From assembly GCA_024280945.1 (NCBI GenBank), contig JAMXLO010000050.1, positions 1-63,470 of the forward strand: DNA of 63,470 bases. Reading direction: 5' to 3'. The notes beneath the pieces are model-generated. The model searched no databases. It saw nothing but the letters and a program-made list of their open reading frames with translations, and was not told where the DNA came from. Below are positions 26,241-34,807 of this stretch, piece by piece. A program made the translations under genes and the position numbers. This stretch comes from Acetobacteraceae bacterium (GTDB lineage: Bacteria; Pseudomonadota; Alphaproteobacteria; Acetobacterales; Acetobacteraceae). Every line of letters starts with the position of its first letter. Position 1 is the stretch's first letter.

Positions 26241-28549
26241 ATCACCGGGGCCAGTTCGGGCGCGCCGAATGAAGCAACCCGGCGTTCCTGCGCAGCTGGC
26301 CGATACAGCGTGTCGCGCTGCAGTGGCACACGGCCAATGGAACGAATCAGACTTTCCATCGATTCCGGTGGGAACTCCTGGCCATGCTGTGTGCCGGCCG
26401 CCCGCGAGATGCTTTCATTCATCAATGTACCGCCAAGATCATTGGCGCCGGCATTCAGGCAGAGTGCGGCTCCATCCGGTCCCATCTTCACCCATGACGT
26501 CTGAATATTGGTGATCAACGGGTGCAGCGCGAGCCGCGCCACCGCGTGCATCAGCACTGCCTCGCGCAGCGTCGGCCCCTTGCGGGCCTGGCCGCGCAGA
26601 TACATTGGCGCTTCCATATGCACGAACGGCAGAGGCACGAATTCGGTGATGCCGCCGGTCTCCGCCTGAAGGTCGCGCAGCCGCAGCAGATGGCGTGCCC
26701 ACGAGATCGGCCGCTCGACGTGACCATACATGATGGTCGATGTGGTACGCAGCCCGAGTTCGTGTGCGGTACGTACAACGTCGAGCCATTGCTGCGTATT
26801 CACCTTGTCCGGACAGATGACCGCTCTTACCTCGTCATCGAGTATTTCCGCTGCGGTACCGGGTAGCGTGCCGAGACCTGCATCCTTCAGCTGGGTCAAG
26901 AAATCGCGCAGCGACAGGCCAAGGGTCGCAGCGCCTTGCGTCACCTCCAGCGGTGAGAACGCATGGATATGCATCTCCGGCAGCGCGCGCTTGATCGCGC
27001 GACAGATGCCGAGATAAGTGGCCCCGGTGTAGTCCGGATGGATGCCGCCTTGCAGGCATACTTCCGTGGCACCTCGCTCCCAGGCCTCCTGCGACCGCCG
27101 CACCACTTCGTCGAGTGCAAGATCGTACGGCGTACCGCGCAGGTCTTCGTGTGTCTTGCCCTTGGAGAAGGCGCAGAACCGGCAGCGGAAATAGCAGATA
27201 TTGGTGTAGTTGATGTTGCGGTTGACGACATACCGCACCACGTCGCCGCTGACCGATTGGCGTAACGCATCGGCCGCGATAATGACATGCTCATAGCCGG
27301 CATCGCGGGCAGCGAACAGCCGGACAATCTCCTGTTCATCGAGCCGGTTGCCGGTCACCGCCTTCGAGACCGCGTCACTGACCGCGGGGTCGACCCGATC
27401 CAGCCGCGGCGCGCGCTGCTTCGGCAGCACCGTAAGGCCAGGTGCCCATCCGTCCTCGCGCGCCCAACCCTCGGCATCGATCGCACGCCGCACGCGCGTC
27501 GCAATGTCCGGCGCGCACCAGCGATCCGCGGCGAACCCATAGCTTGGATAGACCGGCAGTCGTTGTACCAGCACCTTGCCCATCGCCGCCGTACGTTGCG
27601 CAAGTGCTTCGATCTGCGGCCACGGCGCCTCGGGGTTTACATGGTCCGGTGTCACCGGTGACACGCCACCCCAGTCATCAATACCGGCACAGATGAGCTG
27701 TTCATACACCCCCGGCGACAGGTTGGGCGGTGCCTGGACGTGCACGTCGTCGGGCAGGATCAGCCGCGCTGCCGCGACCGTCCACAGCAGATCGCCGAGG
27801 TCCGGCTCCGCCGCCGTCGCTCGCTTGGTATTTGGCTTGGCGCGGAAGTTCTGCACGATGACTTCCTGGATGTGGCCGTACTGCTCGTGCAGGGCACGGA
27901 TAGCATGCAGCGAGTCAAGTCGCTCGGTGCGCGTCTCGCCGATACCGATGAGGATGCCGGTGGTGAACGGTACCGCCAGTTGACCGGCGATCTGCATCAT
28001 CTCCAGTCGCACCGCCGGGGCCTTGTCAGGCGAACCGTAGTGCACGCCACCCGGTTCGCATAGCCGGTCGCTGCTCGATTCCAGCATGATACCCATGCTC
28101 GCGGAGACGTCGCGCAGCGATGCGATCTCCGAGCGTGTCATGATCCCAGGATTGATGTGCGGCAGCAGTCCGGTTTCCTTCAGCACCAGCGCGCACATCT
28201 CGCGCAAATACTGCACGGTCGTCTCGTGGCCCTTGGCGGCCAGCGCCTCGCGCGCAGCGCGATAGCGGAGCTCCGGCTTGTCGCCGAGAGTGAACAGCGC
28301 TTCCGTGCAGCTGGCAGCCGCGCCCGCTTGCGCAATGGCAAGGACTGCCTCTGACGACAGATAGGCCGGTCGTCCGGTTCGAGGCCGCTCGGCGAATGTG
28401 CAGTAGTGGCAAACGTCACGACACAGCTTGGTCAGCGGGATGAAGACCTTGCGGGAGTATGACACCAGCCGCCCATGCGCCGCGTCGCGTTTCGCCGCCG
28501 CCCGGGTCATCAGTTCGCTAAGCGGCGCGGATTCGATGTCGTGGATCAT
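26204..28549 (-). CDS. fbiC: FO synthase, fused CofG/CofH (FbiC)
   Basis: 781 aa. Two radical-SAM halves are visible: the CofG-like half with CRDVCHYC (C43, C47, C50) and the CofH-like half with CYFRCRFC (C452, C456, C459), each a CxxxCxxC iron-sulfur motif. Together they convert 5-amino-6-ribitylaminouracil and tyrosine to FO, the deazaflavin core of F420. The fused form is known from actinobacteria and some proteobacteria. It is convergent with cofC and downstream of an LLM gene with which it shares an ATGA overlap. Confidence 0.95.
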   Translation of the reverse strand: MIHDIESAPLSELMTRAAAKRDAAHGRLVSYSRKVFIPLTKLCRDVCHYCTFAERPRTGRPAYLSSEAVLAIAQAGAAASCTEALFTLGDKPELRYRAAREALAAKGHETTVQYLREMCALVLKETGLLPHINPGIMTRSEIASLRDVSASMGIMLESSSDRLCEPGGVHYGSPDKAPAVRLEMMQIAGQLAVPFTTGILIGIGETRTERLDSLHAIRALHEQYGHIQEVIVQNFRAKPNTKRATAAEPDLGDLLWTVAAARLILPDDVHVQAPPNLSPGVYEQLICAGIDDWGGVSPVTPDHVNPEAPWPQIEALAQRTAAMGKVLVQRLPVYPSYGFAADRWCAPDIATRVRRAIDAEGWAREDGWAPGLTVLPKQRAPRLDRVDPAVSDAVSKAVTGNRLDEQEIVRLFAARDAGYEHVIIAADALRQSVSGDVVRYVVNRNINYTNICYFRCRFCAFSKGKTHEDLRGTPYDLALDEVVRRSQEAWERGATEVCLQGGIHPDYTGATYLGICRAIKRALPEMHIHAFSPLEVTQGAATLGLSLRDFLTQLKDAGLGTLPGTAAEILDDEVRAVICPDKVNTQQWLDVVRTAHELGLRTTSTIMYGHVERPISWARHLLRLRDLQAETGGITEFVPLPFVHMEAPMYLRGQARKGPTLREAVLMHAVARLALHPLITNIQTSWVKMGPDGAALCLNAGANDLGGTLMNESISRAAGTQHGQEFPPESMESLIRSIGRVPLQRDTLYRPAAQERRVASFGAPELAPVIQTPPRKVLAAE

Positions 28550-29499
28550 GCGTTGCGTACCACTTCCTCTCCGAAGCGCTGGAGCACGTCCAGCGTCGCC
28601 TCAATGGTCGGCTGTTGCGGGTAGATGATCACATGCCGCGCCCCGGCCTCCTCCAGGGCGACTGCATCCGCCAACATGTCCGATGAACTGCCGGTGAACA
28701 ACTGCCGGCCGTCGGGACCCTGCTGTGTGCTCCACACGGGCGGCGCAAACCAAAGATACCCGATGTCGATCGTTGCCGGATCGCGACCCGCTTTCTCGGC
28801 CGTGCGATGCAGGGCCGCGACGCCGTCGCGCAACCGCTCCGGGGTGTTCAGCCGGATCGTCTGGTTGGCGGAGCCCGGGTACCACGCATCGCCGAACTTC
28901 ACCGTGCGACGCAGCGCGCGCGGGCTTTCACCGCCCACCCAGATCGGCAGGCGCGGCCGCGCCGCCGGCTTCGGGGCAAACATGACATTATCGAACTTCG
29001 CGTACTTGCCATTCAGCGCCGGCCGCGGCTCATCCCAGAGTGCGCGCCATGCGGTCAGGTACTCGTCGGTAACAGCGCCGCGTTCGTCATAGGGTGGCGT
29101 GCCCAGCGCCTCGAATTCCTCACGCATCCAGCCGGTGCCGACGCCAGCGATGACACGGCCACCCGACAACACGTCGGCGGTGGCAAAAAGCTTCGCTGTC
29201 AATACGGCCGGCCGATGCGGCACGACGGCGACCGATGTCAACAGCTTCAGCCGCTGCGTGCAGCCGGCGAGGAATGCAAGCGTGGCTATGCAATCAAAGC
29301 ATTCGCCGGTCGGAGCTCCGGGCCACACGCCATCGGCAGTATACGGATAGCGCACACTGGTGCGCATCGGCACGATCAGATGATCGGCGACGCCGAGATA
29401 GGCATAGCCTGACGCTTCGGCGCGTTGCGCCACCGCCATCACGTTTTCACGCGACGTGAGGCAGCCGCGCGTGCCGATGTGAATGCCGAAATCGATCAT
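28546..29499 (-). CDS. LLM-class F420-dependent oxidoreductase (TIGR03619-like)
   Basis: 317 aa from ATG 29499 (MIDFGIHIGTRG); the upstream extension is not family-like. LLM features: ADHLIVPMRTSVRYPYTADG, LLTSVAVVPHRPAVLTAK, GGRVIAGVGTGWMREEFEALG, and PKPAARPRLPIWVGGES. It is clearly related to the two tandem genes on the other side of an 82-bp divergent promoter region. Its stop overlaps the FbiC start, tying it to F420 synthesis. Substrate unknown. Confidence 0.88.
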   Translation of the reverse strand: MIDFGIHIGTRGCLTSRENVMAVAQRAEASGYAYLGVADHLIVPMRTSVRYPYTADGVWPGAPTGECFDCIATLAFLAGCTQRLKLLTSVAVVPHRPAVLTAKLFATADVLSGGRVIAGVGTGWMREEFEALGTPPYDERGAVTDEYLTAWRALWDEPRPALNGKYAKFDNVMFAPKPAARPRLPIWVGGESPRALRRTVKFGDAWYPGSANQTIRLNTPERLRDGVAALHRTAEKAGRDPATIDIGYLWFAPPVWSTQQGPDGRQLFTGSSSDMLADAVALEEAGARHVIIYPQQPTIEATLDVLQRFGEEVVRNA

Positions 29500-29581
29500 C
29501 CGGCCCGGTTCCCCCGTCTGGCTGGCAGCGGCGGATCGTGTGCTATCGTCATAGCCGACGCAACGCAAGCGGGAGGAACAA
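29500..29581. promoter_or_regulatory. Divergent promoter region between two LLM genes
   Basis: 82 bp separate the starts of the minus-strand LLM-fbiC unit and the plus-strand LLM genes. A strong GGGAGGAAC ribosome-binding site lies just before ATG 29582. Both transcripts must start here or within the flanking genes. No clear operator palindrome was seen. Confidence 0.5.
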
Positions 29582-30535
29582 ATGCAGATCGGGTGCAGCG
29601 CGCCGACCAGCGGCCCACTGATCGCGCCGGACAGCCTGGTGCGCATAGCGACCGAAGCCGAGATGCTTGGCTTCGATTACGTCACGATCAGCGACCACGT
29701 CATGATTCCGAAGAGCATCGCCTCGCGCTACCCGTATAGCGAGTCAGGCGAGTTCCCCTCCGGGGCCGGTGCCGCGCGCCTGGAACAGTTGGCCACTGTC
29801 GCATTCATCGCCGCGGCGACTTCGAAGCTTGGCCTTGTCACCTCGGTGACGGTGGTGCCGCATCGTCCCGCCGTGCTGACGGCGAAGATGCTGGCAACCA
29901 TCGACTATTTGTCGAAGGGGCGCTTGACTTTGGGCATCGGCGCCGGCTGGTGCAAGGAGGAATTCGAGGCGATCGGCGCACCGCCCTTCGAGGACCGGGG
30001 ACACGTTACCGATGAATGGATGATGGTCTGCAAAGAGCTTTGGTCGAAGGACGATCCGAAGTTCGCGGGCAAGTATGTCACGTTCTCCGATGTCGTGTTC
30101 ACGCCGAAGCCGGCGCAGAAATCGATTCCGATCTGGGTCGGTGGCGAGAGCGGGCCGGCGCTGCGACGCACCGCGAAGTATGGCGATGCGTGGTACCCGA
30201 TCGGCACCAATCCGCAGTTCCCGATGGACACGCTGACCCGCTTCAAGGCCGGCGTGGCCAAGCTGCGCGACCTGACTGCAAGGGCCGGGCGCGATCTGTC
30301 CGCGGTGGGGCTGACCTACCGCGTATCGTCCAATCCTGAGGCACAGCCCAAGGGCACCGTGAACGGCGAGCGCAAGCTGTTCACTGGCGGTGCGGCTGAT
30401 TACGCCGGCGACATTCGGGCGCTGCACGATGTCGGGGTGACGTCGTTCGACTTCGGCCTGTTCGGGCCGACCCTGGCGGCGACGCTCGACAATATGCGCC
30501 GGTTCAAGGACGAGGTGATGGCAAAGGTGCGCTGA
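29582..30535 (+). CDS. LLM-class F420-dependent oxidoreductase (TIGR03619-like), tandem copy 1
   Basis: 317 aa. Barrel elements: FDYVTISDHVMIPKSIASRY, VTVVPHRPAVLTAKMLATID, GRLTLGIGAGWCKEEFEAIG, then FTPKPAQKSIPIWVGGESGP and YGDAWYPIGTNPQFPMDT. Residues around the first loop (SDH) match the F420-binding LLM families. It is followed 1 bp later by a close paralogue of identical length, so the pair arose by tandem duplication. Confidence 0.9.
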   Translation: MQIGCSAPTSGPLIAPDSLVRIATEAEMLGFDYVTISDHVMIPKSIASRYPYSESGEFPSGAGAARLEQLATVAFIAAATSKLGLVTSVTVVPHRPAVLTAKMLATIDYLSKGRLTLGIGAGWCKEEFEAIGAPPFEDRGHVTDEWMMVCKELWSKDDPKFAGKYVTFSDVVFTPKPAQKSIPIWVGGESGPALRRTAKYGDAWYPIGTNPQFPMDTLTRFKAGVAKLRDLTARAGRDLSAVGLTYRVSSNPEAQPKGTVNGERKLFTGGAADYAGDIRALHDVGVTSFDFGLFGPTLAATLDNMRRFKDEVMAKVR

Positions 30536-30536
30536 C

Positions 30537-31490
30537 ATGCAGATCGGCTTCAACGCACCCACCACCGGCGCTCTGATCGGGCCGGACAGCCTGCGGCGCA
30601 TCATCACCGAAGGCGAAGCACTCGGCTTCGACTACGTGACGGTCAGCGACCACATCATGGTGCCGCGCAATCTCGAGTCGAAGTATCCGTATACCAACGA
30701 CGGCGAGTTCCCGGCTGGCACCGCGGCGGCGTGGCTCGAGCAGCTCGCCACCACCGCCTATGTCGCTGCACTGACGGAGAAGCTGCGCTTTGTCCTGTCG
30801 GTGATGGTGGTGCCGCATCGTCCCGCGGTACTGACCGCGAAGGTGCTCGCGACCATCGATTATCTGTCGAAGGGCCGGCTCACACTCGGCATCGGTGTCG
30901 GCTGGTGCCGGGAGGAGTTCGAGGCGATAGCGGCCGCACCGTTCGACGACAGGGGCCAGGTCACCGACGAATGGATGATGGCCTGTAAGGAGCTGTGGAC
31001 CAAGGAGGACCCGCGCTTCGACGGCAAATATGTGAAGTTCTCCGACGTTGTGTTCACGCCGAAGCCGGTGCAACAGCCGATCCCGATCTGGGTCGGTGGC
31101 GAAAGTGCGCCGGCGTTGCGGCGCATTATGCGCTATGCCGATTGCTGGTATCCCGTCGGCACCAATCCGCAGTTCCCGATGAACACGGTCACCCGCTTCA
31201 AGTCCGGCCTTGAGCGGTTCCGTGGGTTCGCGGACAGGGCCGGTCGCGATCCTGCGACATTGCAGGTTGCACTGCGTGTCCTGGCCGGACCATCGAACCG
31301 CCCGCGACGCAGCGTCGATGGTGCAGGCGAAATGTTCACGGGTGGCGCTGCGGACTACGTTGGGGATATCAAGGCGTTGCAGGATCTGGGCGTGGACGCG
31401 GTGGACTTCCGGCTGTTTGCCACCACGCTGGAAGCCACCATCGACAACATGCGGCGCTTGCACGATGAAGTGATGGCTAAGGTCCGATAG
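30537..31490 (+). CDS. LLM-class F420-dependent oxidoreductase (TIGR03619-like), tandem copy 2
   Basis: 317 aa, co-linear with the preceding gene throughout (MQIGFNAPTTGALIGPDSLR; DYVTVSDHIMVPRN; MVVPHRPAVLTAKVLATIDY; GRLTLGIGVGWCREEFEAI; PIWVGGESAPALRR). The differences concentrate in the middle and C-terminal third, for example RVLAGPSNRPRRSVDGAGE, which suggests altered substrate choice. Start follows the previous stop immediately (TGACATG), so translation is probably coupled. Confidence 0.9.
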   Translation: MQIGFNAPTTGALIGPDSLRRIITEGEALGFDYVTVSDHIMVPRNLESKYPYTNDGEFPAGTAAAWLEQLATTAYVAALTEKLRFVLSVMVVPHRPAVLTAKVLATIDYLSKGRLTLGIGVGWCREEFEAIAAAPFDDRGQVTDEWMMACKELWTKEDPRFDGKYVKFSDVVFTPKPVQQPIPIWVGGESAPALRRIMRYADCWYPVGTNPQFPMNTVTRFKSGLERFRGFADRAGRDPATLQVALRVLAGPSNRPRRSVDGAGEMFTGGAADYVGDIKALQDLGVDAVDFRLFATTLEATIDNMRRLHDEVMAKVR

Positions 31491-31504
31491 ATAAGGAGTG
31501 CGGG

Positions 31505-32545
31505 ATGCAACTCGGTATCACGATGCGAATCAACGGCGCATCACCGAAGCTCAGCATGGACGAGGTGCTGGAGGCGGAACGGCTGGGCTACGTATCGGTG
31601 TGGTCGGGTGAGGCGTGGGGCACCGATGCGGTTTCGCCAGTCGCCTGGGTACTCGCGCAGACGACGAAGATCAAGGCAGGCACCGCGATCATGCAGATGC
31701 AGGCGCGCACGCCCTCCTGCACGGCGATGACGGCGATGACACTGCACGCGCTGTCCGGTGGACGATTCCTGCTCGGCGTCGGACCGTCAGGGCCGCAGGT
31801 GATCGAGGGTTGGCATGGTGTCGCTTACGGCAAGCCGCTCGGCCGCACCAAAGAATACATCGAGATCATTCGCAAAGCGCTGGCACGCGAGGCGCCGCTG
31901 ACCTATCAGGGCGAGCACTATCAGATCCCCTATGCCGGTCCTGGTGCGACCGGATTGGGCAAACCGCTGCGCAGCATCGTCCACGGCGATCCGAGCCTGC
32001 AAATCTACACTGCATCGATCACGCCGGCAGGCCTGCGCTCCGCAGGCGAAGTGTCGGACGGCACGCTGCCTATATGGTTCTCGCCGGAACAGGCGGACCA
32101 GGTCGTAAAGCCGATCCTCGACGGTCGCGCGAAGGCGGGCAAGCTGCGCGATCTGAGCGGCTTCGATCTTGCGCCGTATGTGAAGATCAGTATGGGCAGC
32201 GACTTGCAGGCCTGTCGTGATTCGCTGCGTCCGAACCTCGCATTGTACATCGGCGGAATGGGTGCGCGGTCGAAGAACTTCTACAACGACTTCGCGGTGC
32301 GGCTCGGCTACGAAGAGGCGGCGGCCAAAATTCAGGACTTATACCTGAGCGGGCACAAGAAGGATGCCGAGGCAATCGTTCCAGACAAGCTGATTGACGA
32401 GATCGCACTCGTGGGAACAGCCGATCGGATCAAGGATCGCCTGCAGGCATGGCAGCAGGTGGCCAAGGCCGGCAAGCTGACCACGATGGTGTTGACCGGC
32501 GCCACCGTCGACGCATTGCGCGTGGTCGCAGAGGCAGTGCTGTAG
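31505..32545 (+). CDS. LLM-class oxidoreductase, methylenetetrahydromethanopterin reductase-like
   Basis: 346 aa with an AAGGAG site before ATG 31505. It is more distant from the preceding pair: the start is MQLGITMRINGASP, then AERLGYVSVWSGEAWGTDA, IKAGTAIMQMQARTPSCTAM, and GGRFLLGVGPSGPQVIEGWHG, as in Mer-like LLM proteins. The C-terminal segment with IALVGTADRIKDRLQAW is typical. It closes a run of four LLM genes around fbiC. Confidence 0.88.
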   Translation: MQLGITMRINGASPKLSMDEVLEAERLGYVSVWSGEAWGTDAVSPVAWVLAQTTKIKAGTAIMQMQARTPSCTAMTAMTLHALSGGRFLLGVGPSGPQVIEGWHGVAYGKPLGRTKEYIEIIRKALAREAPLTYQGEHYQIPYAGPGATGLGKPLRSIVHGDPSLQIYTASITPAGLRSAGEVSDGTLPIWFSPEQADQVVKPILDGRAKAGKLRDLSGFDLAPYVKISMGSDLQACRDSLRPNLALYIGGMGARSKNFYNDFAVRLGYEEAAAKIQDLYLSGHKKDAEAIVPDKLIDEIALVGTADRIKDRLQAWQQVAKAGKLTTMVLTGATVDALRVVAEAVL

Positions 32546-32682
32546 TCGGAACACTGACCGGGCTCGGCCTGCCGAGGTCTGAGCATCGATCGCTACCAGC
32601 AATGTGTTTCGCATACCGGCGAGCATGGACGCAGACCCATCAGTCTCCTAGCATGCGAGGCGCATCGGCAGAGGAAGCATCG

Positions 32683-34797
32683 ATGAGCGGAGCAACACCG
32701 GTCAGCTTGGAGCGCCAGGGCGACGTTGGCGTCATTACGGTCAATTATCCGCCGGTGAACGCGTTAGGCCCTGGTGTTGCGGAAGGCATCAAGGATCGTC
32801 TGGCGCGTGCCAATATCGACCCGGCGATCAAGGCCATCGTTCTGATCGGAGCCGGCCGCAGCTTTATCGCAGGCGCTGATATTCGTGGCTTCGGCACCAA
32901 TCGCCAGCGCCTGCCGCTCGGCCAGCGCGTCTACGATACGCTCGATGCCAGCAGCAAACCGGTGATCGCCGCCATTCATGGCTACGCACTCGGCGGTGGA
33001 TTGGAAATCGCGCTGGCGTGCCACTACCGGATGGCACTTCCGAGCGCCAAGGTGGGATTACCGGAGGTATTGATCGGCATTTTGCCTGGTGGTGGCGGTA
33101 CGCAACGGTTGCCGCGGCTGATTGGGGCCAAGGCAGCACTTGAGATGATCGTCACCGGCCGCCACGTGCCGGCCACTGAAGCGAAGCGGCTCGGGATCAT
33201 CGATGAGTTGCTTCCGGAAACGGCCGACCTGCTGGAGAGTGCCATCGCCTTTGCGATGCGCATCGTCGATGTCCGTCCGTTGCCGCGTGTCCGCAATCGT
33301 TCGGTCAGACTGGAGGACCGCGGCATCTTTGAGGCGATGCGCAAGTCGATCGCCCGTCGCGCGCGCAACCAGAAGGCGCCTTACGCCTGCATCGGCGCCG
33401 TCGAGGCCGCGTGCGCGCTCCCATTCGATGAAGGCTGCCAGTGCGAGGCGAATCTGTTCAAGGAACTGGAGGACAGTCCAGAAGCGCGGGCGCTGCGTTA
33501 TGCGTTCTTCATCGAGCGCGAAGTGGCGCGTCTGCCGGATATTCCTGCCAACACGCCGGTGCGAGATTTCAGTAACGCTGCGGTGGTGGGTGCCGGCACC
33601 ATGGGTGGCGGCATCGCCATGAGCTTCGCCGACTTCGGCTTACCGGTGAAGATCATTGACGCGACGCCGGAGGCACTGGAACGCGGTATGCAGCGGATCC
33701 GCGACAATTATGCCACTTCGGTGCGGCGCGGCTCGCTATCGGAGGACCAAATGCAGCGCCGACTGGCACGCATCGAGCCTGTTGCCGGTTATGAGGACAT
33801 CGCCGACTGCGATTTGGTGATCGAGGCGGTGTTCGAAGAAATGGATGTCAAGAAGCCGGTGTTCGCCAAGCTGGATGAAGTCATGAAGCCGGGAGCGCTG
33901 TTGTTTTCTAACACCTCGGCGCTGGACATCGACCAACTCGCCGAGATGACACGCCGACCGAAGGATGTGGCAGGCACGCACTTCTTCAGTCCCGCCAATG
34001 TTATGAAGTTGCTGGAGGTGGTGCGAAGCAAACATTCGTCGCCCGAGACGCTGGCGACGGCGATGCAGATGGGGCGCAGAATCGGCAAGCTTTCGGCAAT
34101 GGCGGGCAACACCGATGGTTTCGTTGCCAACCGGTCGCGCGCACCGTTCAACACCGAGATGGTGATCCTGCTCGAGGAAGGCTGCCTGCCCGAGCAGGTG
34201 GACAAGGTGATGGTGGACTTTGGCTATCCGATGGGCCCGTTTGCCGTGGGTGATCTCGCGGGGCTGGACATCGGTTATGCCAGCCGTAAGCGCCGCGCTG
34301 CCGAGAACCCGAACTTCCGCAAGCAGCCGATCGCTGATCGATTGGTGGAGATGGGGCGCCACGGACAGAAGACCGGCGCTGGCTGGTATCGCTACGAAAA
34401 AGGCGACCGCACCCCCCACCCTGATCCGGAAGTCGCTGCCATCATCAAGGAAGTCGCGACCGGTCTTGGCATTGCGCAGCGCACTTTTACGGACGAAGCG
34501 GTTCTGCGGCGGCTGCTGTTTTCGTCGGTGAATGAGGCGTGCAAGATCCTGGAAGAAGGCAAGGCGTACCGCCCAGGCGATGTCGACGTGATGTGGCTGC
34601 ACGGCTTTGGCTTTCCGCGCTATCGCGGGGGGCTGTTCTTCTGGGCGGATACGATCGGTGTGCGCGAGGTGTACAACCAGATCGCCGCTTGGCATCAGCA
34701 ATATGGTGACCGCTGGGCGCCGTCGCGCCTGTTGCGCGATTTGGCGGAGTCCGGCACGTCATTCCGCGAAGCCAGGGCAGCGCCGTTCGCGGCATAA
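32683..34797 (+). CDS. Fused enoyl-CoA hydratase / 3-hydroxyacyl-CoA dehydrogenase (FadB/FadJ-type)
   Basis: 704 aa from ATG 32683, with a GAGGAAG site. N-terminal crotonase domain: SFIAGADIRGFG, HGYALGGGLEIALACHYR and GLPEVLIGILPGGGGTQRLP supply the oxyanion hole and catalytic glutamates. From ~residue 300 comes an NAD-binding domain with GAGTMGGGIAMSFADFG, GTHFFSPANVMKLLEVV, and the C-terminal 3HCDH domain (YPMGPFAVGDLAGLDIG). It hydrates enoyl-CoA and oxidises the 3-hydroxyacyl-CoA. It is followed 10 bp later by an acyl-CoA dehydrogenase, forming most of a beta-oxidation round. Confidence 0.95.
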   Translation: MSGATPVSLERQGDVGVITVNYPPVNALGPGVAEGIKDRLARANIDPAIKAIVLIGAGRSFIAGADIRGFGTNRQRLPLGQRVYDTLDASSKPVIAAIHGYALGGGLEIALACHYRMALPSAKVGLPEVLIGILPGGGGTQRLPRLIGAKAALEMIVTGRHVPATEAKRLGIIDELLPETADLLESAIAFAMRIVDVRPLPRVRNRSVRLEDRGIFEAMRKSIARRARNQKAPYACIGAVEAACALPFDEGCQCEANLFKELEDSPEARALRYAFFIEREVARLPDIPANTPVRDFSNAAVVGAGTMGGGIAMSFADFGLPVKIIDATPEALERGMQRIRDNYATSVRRGSLSEDQMQRRLARIEPVAGYEDIADCDLVIEAVFEEMDVKKPVFAKLDEVMKPGALLFSNTSALDIDQLAEMTRRPKDVAGTHFFSPANVMKLLEVVRSKHSSPETLATAMQMGRRIGKLSAMAGNTDGFVANRSRAPFNTEMVILLEEGCLPEQVDKVMVDFGYPMGPFAVGDLAGLDIGYASRKRRAAENPNFRKQPIADRLVEMGRHGQKTGAGWYRYEKGDRTPHPDPEVAAIIKEVATGLGIAQRTFTDEAVLRRLLFSSVNEACKILEEGKAYRPGDVDVMWLHGFGFPRYRGGLFFWADTIGVREVYNQIAAWHQQYGDRWAPSRLLRDLAESGTSFREARAAPFAA

Positions 34798-34807
34798 GGA
34801 GGAGCGT

